Below, in pieces: positions 21,972 through 26,369 of a stretch of 26,369 bases of DNA. Every line of letters begins with the position of its first letter. Within the stretch, counting starts at the first letter, position 1. Under the pieces are notes generated by a model. That model did not search any database. It worked only from the letters and a program-made list of their open reading frames with translations, and had not been told where the DNA came from. The position numbers and the translations under genes were made by a program. This DNA comes from a virus: the IMG/VR virus record IMGVR_UViG_3300008221_000026, positions 1 to 26,369 of that record; one strand, given 5' to 3'.

Positions 21972-23418
21972 ATTTCGGTTGAATCGGTTGTTTAAATACT
22001 ATATTCTTTTCAATTATCCCTGTAAGTACGTCGGGTGCGCCATCTTGTGAGTTAGCCCTAAAGTTCTTTTTGAATCCTGTTAAATGCTTCCAAAACATCC
22101 CCCACCTAATATGCCAATCTTTAGGAAAGATAATGTGCCTTTGAACCTGGGCAGAGTTTGAAACTATCCTAGCTTCTTTGTTCATTGATTGATGAAACCA
22201 ACTAACAGCGCACTTGGTATTTCTTCCAACATTGATTGCAAAGTAGCGACCTCCGTTATTACTTTCAAAATTGGCTTGCTTTGTTCCTGTATCATTAAGC
22301 ATCTTGGCTAACTGCCTTTCTGTTGTCTCCATTCCATCCAACGTGTAAAGAATATCTGTTACATACAAGTCATCGCCTACTCTATCATAACAGACAGAGC
22401 AAAGGTAATCAGCTCCTGCATCTGCTGTATCTGTGTAGTTACCTTTCTTGGTCACTCCTTCAGGTATCCTTTCGTAAGTTTTCCACTCTCCTGAGTATAG
22501 CAAACCTTCTTTAGATGTCGGGTTTCCTTGGTGTAGGCATTCAAACTTGTTAGGATCAATCCTTCGCTCCTCTTCTAGCTTTTCGATTGAATGTCTATTA
22601 TCCCACAATGCCACACCTTTGGGTCTGTTATCAATTGGGGTTGGCTCAGTCATCTTTATTGCTTCAAAGTTTATCTTTACCCACTCTTTAGGATTAAGGC
22701 CATCTAGCTCGCTTAAATCATTTATTACGTTTACTTTTTCGTTCTCTTCAATTCTGCCTATTACGTCCTCTTCGTGCCACCTTGTGAATACTATCAATTG
22801 TTGGCTTTCATTGTGTAATCTTGTTTTAACAACTGAGGTGTACCAATCCCAAGCACTCTCTCTAATTACTGGGCTGCTTCCTTCTTGGTAGTCTTTATAA
22901 AGGTCATCCATTATAACGCAATCCAAAGTAATTGAGGTTAACGCCCCACCTCTTCCAACTGCTTTTAACATTCCTTTATGCCCTACAATTTCAAACTCTT
23001 CTGAGTTCCTTAAATAGCTACTTGCTACTGTTACGACATTACTTGAATTAAGCGTTGTGTTAGGAAATAAAGAATGATATTCAGGTGTGTCTATTATCCT
23101 TTGATTATCCCTGTTAAACTTTCTCGCAATAGTAGCATTATAAGAAGTAATCGCTAACCTTGTATTAGGATTTAAACCAAACATAAAAGAAGGTAACCGC
23201 CTCGTGCTACCTTCACTTTTCCCATGTTGTGGTGGCATTGAAACCATTAGCTTTTTAATCTTACCTTTTGCAAAACGGTCCAGTATTTCGTAATACGCTT
23301 TGTGATAAGACTCCCACTCAAAGTTTGGAGTAGTATAGGAAGTAAAATCTTTTAAATTAGTCCTAGCAAGTCTTTTTGCCTTTTCTTTTTCAAGATTTAA
23401 TTCTTTTAAATTACCCAT
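21871..23418 (-). CDS. Terminase large subunit
   Basis: The 515-residue protein is the packaging motor ATPase-nuclease. The ATPase domain has a Walker A motif PPQHGKSE at 62-69, a Walker B with CVIMDD near 167-172, and a coupling motif near IVFTRWHEED. The RNase H-like nuclease follows, with acidic residues in DTADAGADYL, NFESNNGGRY and DGAPDVLTGI. It cuts concatemeric DNA and drives it into the head through the portal. It overlaps the small subunit gene by 8 nt, and its own C-terminus overlaps the next gene by 101 nt. The Walker B region is followed by a normal-length middle domain, so the protein is intact. Confidence 0.95.
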   Translation of the reverse strand: MGNLKELNLEKEKAKRLARTNLKDFTSYTTPNFEWESYHKAYYEILDRFAKGKIKKLMVSMPPQHGKSEGSTRRLPSFMFGLNPNTRLAITSYNATIARKFNRDNQRIIDTPEYHSLFPNTTLNSSNVVTVASSYLRNSEEFEIVGHKGMLKAVGRGGALTSITLDCVIMDDLYKDYQEGSSPVIRESAWDWYTSVVKTRLHNESQQLIVFTRWHEEDVIGRIEENEKVNVINDLSELDGLNPKEWVKINFEAIKMTEPTPIDNRPKGVALWDNRHSIEKLEEERRIDPNKFECLHQGNPTSKEGLLYSGEWKTYERIPEGVTKKGNYTDTADAGADYLCSVCYDRVGDDLYVTDILYTLDGMETTERQLAKMLNDTGTKQANFESNNGGRYFAINVGRNTKCAVSWFHQSMNKEARIVSNSAQVQRHIIFPKDWHIRWGMFWKHLTGFKKNFRANSQDGAPDVLTGIIEKNIVFKQPIQPKYENQDTRFIKGDSTGFNASPWNADRKSTSGNFF

Positions 23419-23803
23419 TCGTCACCCTTCTAGCTTGTTTTAACTGCTCTTCAATCTCTTCATCTGTTAATGATGACAAGTCGATGTTTTTGTTTAGGTT
23501 TTCGGTTTCCATTCTTTCAATGTACCCTCTTTTCTTTCCTTTAGTTTTTAAGTAGAATATTGTAGAGGTTGAATTTCCTGACTTGATTTGTTGATGTAGC
23601 TGACTTTCTGCAAAGTCTAAAGCTACATTATCAATGTCCTTTACTTTCTTCAAAAACTCTTCGTCTACTTTTAGCCATTCGTAAAATATTGTTCGTCCTA
23701 TTCCTACTTTCTTGCAGGCAGAAGTTACAACCCCAAGGGAAGATTCTAACGCTTCTAATATTGCCTTTTTATGTTGTTCAGTTTTGTTCATACTTCTTAC
23801 CAT
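23411..23803 (-). CDS. Terminase small subunit
   Basis: The 130-residue protein lies directly upstream of the large subunit and has the expected parts: an N-terminal helix-turn-helix (AILEALESSLGVVTSACKK, then GIGRTIFYEWLK; about 14-46), a helical middle with a conserved AESQLHQQIKSGNSTSTIFYL stretch (split near 68-87), and an acidic C-terminal helix that would contact the large subunit. It recognises the packaging site. Two starts are possible: ATG 23803 or ATG 23791 (MNKTEQHKK); both overlap the methyltransferase gene, by 26 or 14 nt. Motif layout is clear. Confidence 0.85.
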   Translation of the reverse strand: MVRSMNKTEQHKKAILEALESSLGVVTSACKKVGIGRTIFYEWLKVDEEFLKKVKDIDNVALDFAESQLHQQIKSGNSTSTIFYLKTKGKKRGYIERMETENLNKNIDLSSLTDEEIEEQLKQARRVTNG

Positions 23804-24980
23804 TTATTTTAACCTCTAACCCTTCGTCTAACTTAATCATTCTATCTATTATTACTTGGCAGTACTTAGGGTCTAGCTCCATCCCGTAACACTTTCTTTT
23901 TAATTGGTGTGCTGCTACCATTGTTGAACCGCTGCCTAAGAACAAATCAAAAACAATATCTCCTTTTTTACTCCCATCAGATATCCCTTTTTCACATAAT
24001 GGTATTAGTTTCATTGTTGGATGTAATTCGTTCTTTTTAGTCCTATCAATATTCCAAACATCCATTCCGTTATTGCCTCCGTAAAAATTATGCTCGCTTA
24101 CCCAACCATAAAAAATAGGTTCATACCTACTCATATAATCAGAATTTGATAAAGTATGGTTTCCTTTTTCCCAAATAATAACAGACCTACATTGCAAACC
24201 TGTCCTATCCATACTTGCAAAATACTTATTCATTCCTAATCTGTAAAAAGAAATGTAAAAAGCACCATTGCAAAACAATTGTATATTTGAGTTAATCGCA
24301 TCTAAAAAATCCTCGCCATCTTCCTTAGACATTTTATCGTTTTTAATACTTTCGTGCTTTGAATTATAAGTAGGTTGAGTGCCTTTCTTTTCATCCCAAG
24401 AAACATTTCCTTGAAAATCCATTAAATAAGGTGGGTCAGTAAAAACCATATCAGCCTTCTCTCCATCCATTAACTTAGCTGCTTGGTCTGAGTCTGTACT
24501 ATCCCCACAAAGCAAACGATGCTCTCCAATCTCTATCAAGTCCCCAAGCACTACATCCACTTGCATATTGTCAGGCTCAGCATAATCGTCCTCCTCTGCT
24601 TCAAGTTGTGTTACATCTTCAAACGGAAAACCATCCAAGCCCCATTCTTCAAGTTTCTCAACATCCCATTCATTCGCTAAAATATCCCAATCCCACTCTC
24701 CAAACCCGACATTGTCTTTTACTATAAATTCATTCTGCTGCTCTTCTGTAAGGTCACTTGCTTTGATTATTGGAACTTCCGTAAGTCCTGCTTCCTTGCA
24801 AGCCTTTAATCTCATGTTTCCACCTAATACAATCATTTCGTTATTGACTACGATTGGTCTAAGGTTAAGCATCTCGGGAAAGTTTTTAATTGACTTTACT
24901 AACTTCTTAAATTTATTATCCTTTATAATCCTAGGGTTATTAGGGTTTGTTTTTATGCTTAATATTTTTACTACTTCCAT
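23778..24980 (-). CDS. ParB-domain / DNA methyltransferase fusion
   Basis: The 400-residue protein joins two parts. Residues 1-120 match a ParB/Sulfiredoxin-type domain: NPNNPRIIKDN, then RPIVVNNE and GGNMRLKAC (53-61, the GxxRxxA signature). Residues 140-395 form a class-beta DNA methyltransferase: LLCGDS, the catalytic DPPY at 182-185, HPTMKL at 320-325, and the AdoMet-binding DLFLGSGST at 345-353. DPPY indicates methylation of adenine N6 or cytosine N4. Motif IV precedes motif I, as in the beta class. The enzyme probably marks phage DNA against host restriction, with the ParB part helping it bind DNA. It lies immediately upstream of the terminase genes. Confidence 0.9.
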   Translation of the reverse strand: MEVVKILSIKTNPNNPRIIKDNKFKKLVKSIKNFPEMLNLRPIVVNNEMIVLGGNMRLKACKEAGLTEVPIIKASDLTEEQQNEFIVKDNVGFGEWDWDILANEWDVEKLEEWGLDGFPFEDVTQLEAEEDDYAEPDNMQVDVVLGDLIEIGEHRLLCGDSTDSDQAAKLMDGEKADMVFTDPPYLMDFQGNVSWDEKKGTQPTYNSKHESIKNDKMSKEDGEDFLDAINSNIQLFCNGAFYISFYRLGMNKYFASMDRTGLQCRSVIIWEKGNHTLSNSDYMSRYEPIFYGWVSEHNFYGGNNGMDVWNIDRTKKNELHPTMKLIPLCEKGISDGSKKGDIVFDLFLGSGSTMVAAHQLKRKCYGMELDPKYCQVIIDRMIKLDEGLEVKINGKKYEQN

Positions 24981-25033
24981 TTTTTATTATTGATTACCTA
25001 CCCTGTGCAGCTTTGTTACTAATTAGTTTATTA

Positions 25034-25144
25034 TCAATTACTTTGACATTCGGGTAAATAAACAATCTTAATTAATCCTTCCCTATCGAATATAGCTATT
25101 ACATTCCACAGTTCAAGGTCAATTAAAACGTCTTCCTCTACCAT
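25034..25144 (-). CDS. 36-residue acidic microprotein
   Basis: A short frame (MVEEDVLIDLELWNVIAIFD at the start, ending PECQSN) begins 16 nt below the TATATTTG box at 25160-25167 and has the A-rich leader typical of this phage. It is acidic at the start with a hydrophobic, beta-like centre. It fills most of an otherwise empty 202-bp gap upstream of the methyltransferase gene. I do not recognise a family and the short length makes it uncertain. Confidence 0.45.
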   Translation of the reverse strand: MVEEDVLIDLELWNVIAIFDREGLIKIVYLPECQSN

Positions 25145-25159
25145 TTTGTTTTGTTTAAT

Positions 25160-25167
25160 CAAATATA
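25160..25167 (-). promoter_or_regulatory. Possible -7 box (TATATTTG) upstream of methyltransferase and terminase genes
   Basis: Minus strand reads TATATTTG, a full TAnnTTTG match, in a very AT-rich gap. It would direct transcription into the microprotein, methyltransferase, terminase and tail genes. The -33 site is poor (TTT in place of TTG, 17 nt away). Confidence 0.45.
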
Positions 25168-25182
25168 ACTATTATTTAATTA

Positions 25183-25413
25183 TTAAACAGTCTTTGGTTT
25201 TCGTTGAATAACCTTTCGCTCTATAACATACTTTGCAGAAATGTACTTGTCCTTGTTTAATCCCTGGGTACTAAAGTTAAACTCGATTGTTCGCCTAGTC
25301 TCTTTGTCTGCTACATGACAATCTAAGAAGTAGCTTAGCTTTCCATAAGCCATTGAATAATCCTTGTGGGTCTTCCTTAACTTGTGATTGGTTATTGTGT
25401 ATACTATATTCAT
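25183..25413 (-). CDS. Small protein of unknown function
   Basis: From ATG 25413 the product has 76 residues (MNIVYTITNHKLRKTHKDYS at the start), basic overall, with a C-terminal strand region rich in Ile, Lys and Arg (KYVIERKVIQRKPKTV). The frame stays open upstream to 25494 but that part overlaps the previous gene and is less likely; the chosen start lies 11 bp after its stop. I recognise no family. Basic small proteins next to endonuclease and methyltransferase genes may bind nucleic acid, but no motif confirms it. Confidence 0.5.
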   Translation of the reverse strand: MNIVYTITNHKLRKTHKDYSMAYGKLSYFLDCHVADKETRRTIEFNFSTQGLNKDKYISAKYVIERKVIQRKPKTV

Positions 25414-25424
25414 TTTCTTTTGTT

Positions 25425-25721
25425 TTAATTCATTTTTAATTCGTAACCCATAGCAATCGAAACTCCTTTTGCTGCTTCCATTATCTTTCGACAAAGGTAA
25501 AGTTCCGGTACTTTCTTATCTGCTTCTCTTTCCTTTCCTGCGTTGCTTTTTTCTTCGCTTAGATAGTACTGCTTGTTCCATTCTTGATGATACTTTACTT
25601 GTTCTAAACTTAGGAAATACATATTGCAGACTAGTTCTCTACTCCCTTTGTAAAGGTCTTTATAATCGCCAGAGTCATACCATGCAATTATGGTAGTTAT
25701 CTTTTCTAGTATCTCATCCAT
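25425..25721 (-). CDS. Helical phage protein of unknown function
   Basis: The 98-residue protein is mostly helical (MDEILEKITTIIAWYDSGDY, then a Glu/Lys-rich middle and KKVPELYLCRKIMEAAKGV near 67-85). I do not recognise a named family. It has no membrane segment or metal motif. Its ATG overlaps the stop of the HNH gene by 8 nt, indicating coupled translation. Confidence 0.5.
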   Translation of the reverse strand: MDEILEKITTIIAWYDSGDYKDLYKGSRELVCNMYFLSLEQVKYHQEWNKQYYLSEEKSNAGKEREADKKVPELYLCRKIMEAAKGVSIAMGYELKMN

Positions 25722-26214
25722 TTAATACCTCATTTAGTTTGTTTTGGTAGGTTTGATGCGCTTCAAATTCATTTATAAAAAGACCTAAATGTTTGCTTTT
25801 CCCGTTAATATGAATTATAGAAGTCCATTTTTTGGCTAGTTTATGCCACCAAACGCCTACATATTGAGAAGTTCCGCCCTTCTTATCTTTACATGTGTTT
25901 TGTCTATTTGTTATTAATTGTAAATTTATTAGCCTATTGTCTGTTTTAATATTATTAATGTGGTCAACTACTAATGTGTGACCGCAAGGTTTATGATTTA
26001 AGAATGTTTCACAAACGAGTTGGTGTACAGTTCTTGATTTACCGACAATCCCCACCATTAAATACCCTGCACCATCTAAAAAATCCTTTAGCATTTTACC
26101 TTTTTCTTTTCTACCAGTTTTCGTTATCCTTGGCAGAACTTGAACTCTGCCCAAATTACTTACAAGATAATTGTTATTACTTGGTAGTTCTTTCCACTCT
26201 TCTATGTTATCCAT
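25714..26214 (-). CDS. NUMOD4-HNH-AP2-like homing-type endonuclease
   Basis: The 166-residue protein has three parts. Residues 6-30 (EWKELPSNNNYLVSNLGRVQ) are a NUMOD4-type DNA-binding start. Residues about 85-110 (VVDHINNIKTDNRLINLQLI, then NRQNTCK) are the HNH nuclease core, with the His-Asn pair and the LxNLxLxT-like end. Residues about 118-160 (QYVGVWWHKLAKKW, then SKHLGLFINEFEAH) resemble the AP2 DNA-binding domain found in such enzymes. These are typical of free-standing homing endonucleases that move themselves between phage genomes. All core motifs look intact. Confidence 0.85.
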   Translation of the reverse strand: MDNIEEWKELPSNNNYLVSNLGRVQVLPRITKTGRKEKGKMLKDFLDGAGYLMVGIVGKSRTVHQLVCETFLNHKPCGHTLVVDHINNIKTDNRLINLQLITNRQNTCKDKKGGTSQYVGVWWHKLAKKWTSIIHINGKSKHLGLFINEFEAHQTYQNKLNEVLNG

Positions 26215-26216
26215 GT

Positions 26217-26354
26217 TTACATGTTGTTTAATTCACACCTAACTTTTATAAAATATTGATAAGCATTTTCATAGCCTTTATATTCTTTTGGTATCATTTG
26301 AGCGTGTTCCATTGCTTCGTTTATACAGATTTCTGCGTGTTTAATCGCTATCAT
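26217..26354 (-). CDS. Small protein at the window edge
   Basis: Read from ATG 26354 the product has 45 residues (MIAIKHAEICINEAMEHAQM at the start), mostly helical, ending ELNNM. The frame is still open at the right edge of the window, so the true start may lie beyond 26369 and the gene may be longer. Its stop is 2 bp from the start of the HNH gene, consistent with a shared operon. No family is recognised. Confidence 0.45.
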   Translation of the reverse strand: MIAIKHAEICINEAMEHAQMIPKEYKGYENAYQYFIKVRCELNNM

Positions 26355-26369
26355 AGTGCAGAGTATTTC

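Noticed and set aside
25018-25027. 10-bp palindrome ACTAATTAGT upstream of the methyltransferase gene
   Set aside because: A perfect palindrome, but short and AT-rich; such sites are expected by chance and no second copy was noticed.
1-26369. tRNA genes, integrase, repressor, insertion sequences
   Set aside because: None could be recognised; the lone plus-strand HTH is not enough to claim a lysogeny module.

Overview
The window is 26.4 kb of a tailed double-stranded DNA bacteriophage (or a prophage of one) that infects a member of the Bacteroidota, most likely a flavobacterium-type host. Four things point to this host: low GC; A-rich start-codon leaders with almost no Shine-Dalgarno sequences; promoter boxes of the Bacteroidota type (TTG around -33 and TAnnTTTG around -7); and protein families typical of Bacteroidota phages (DUF6291, DUF3127-like SSB, DUF6712, XkdF-like protease-scaffold, ParB-methyltransferase fusion). 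All but two genes are on the minus strand, so transcription runs from high to low coordinates. Many start and stop codons overlap as ATGA or TAATG, indicating long co-translated operons. Integrase, DNA polymerase and helicase genes are not seen here.

Layout in the direction of transcription (high to low). (1) 26.4-25.0 kb: small genes, including a NUMOD4-HNH-AP2-type endonuclease, ending at a TATATTTG promoter box. (2) 25.1-21.9 kb: a small ORF, a ParB/DNA methyltransferase fusion, and the small and large terminase subunits. (3) 21.97-15.3 kb: tail genes (a possible chaperone, a possible terminator, a gp10-like neck protein, two large tail or hub proteins and a short tape measure). (4) 15.3-14.77 kb: a two-gene cassette on the opposite strand, encoding a small HTH protein and a stand-alone protein resembling the RNA polymerase alpha C-terminal domain, behind its own TATATTTG box. 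(5) 14.7-9.2 kb: head genes (protease-scaffold fusion, HK97-type capsid protein with a GC-rich hairpin behind it, small connector-like proteins, and a portal with a C-terminal Cys/His domain). (6) 9.2-7.3 kb: a heptad-repeat tail fibre and an arabinofuranosidase-like receptor-binding protein. (7) 7.3-6.26 kb: a lysis-like trio, followed by a terminator. (8) From a strong TTG-N19-TAGATTTG promoter at about 6.13 kb: an early/replication operon (small proteins, SSB-like protein, zinc protein, lipoprotein, a structured intergenic RNA candidate, YopX, DUF6291 protein, metallophosphoesterase, NinG), closed by a strong terminator at about 0.1 kb.

The gene order is unusual. Tail genes lie between terminase and head genes, and the portal follows the capsid gene instead of the terminase. 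The most interesting unexplained elements are the HTH + alpha-CTD-like cassette, which is antisense within the late operon; a predicted kissing-loop RNA at 3.67-3.74 kb just below a promoter box; and a fibre stalk made of about 22 heptads of the [I/V]xxN type. All functional calls rest on reading motifs by eye; no database search was run.
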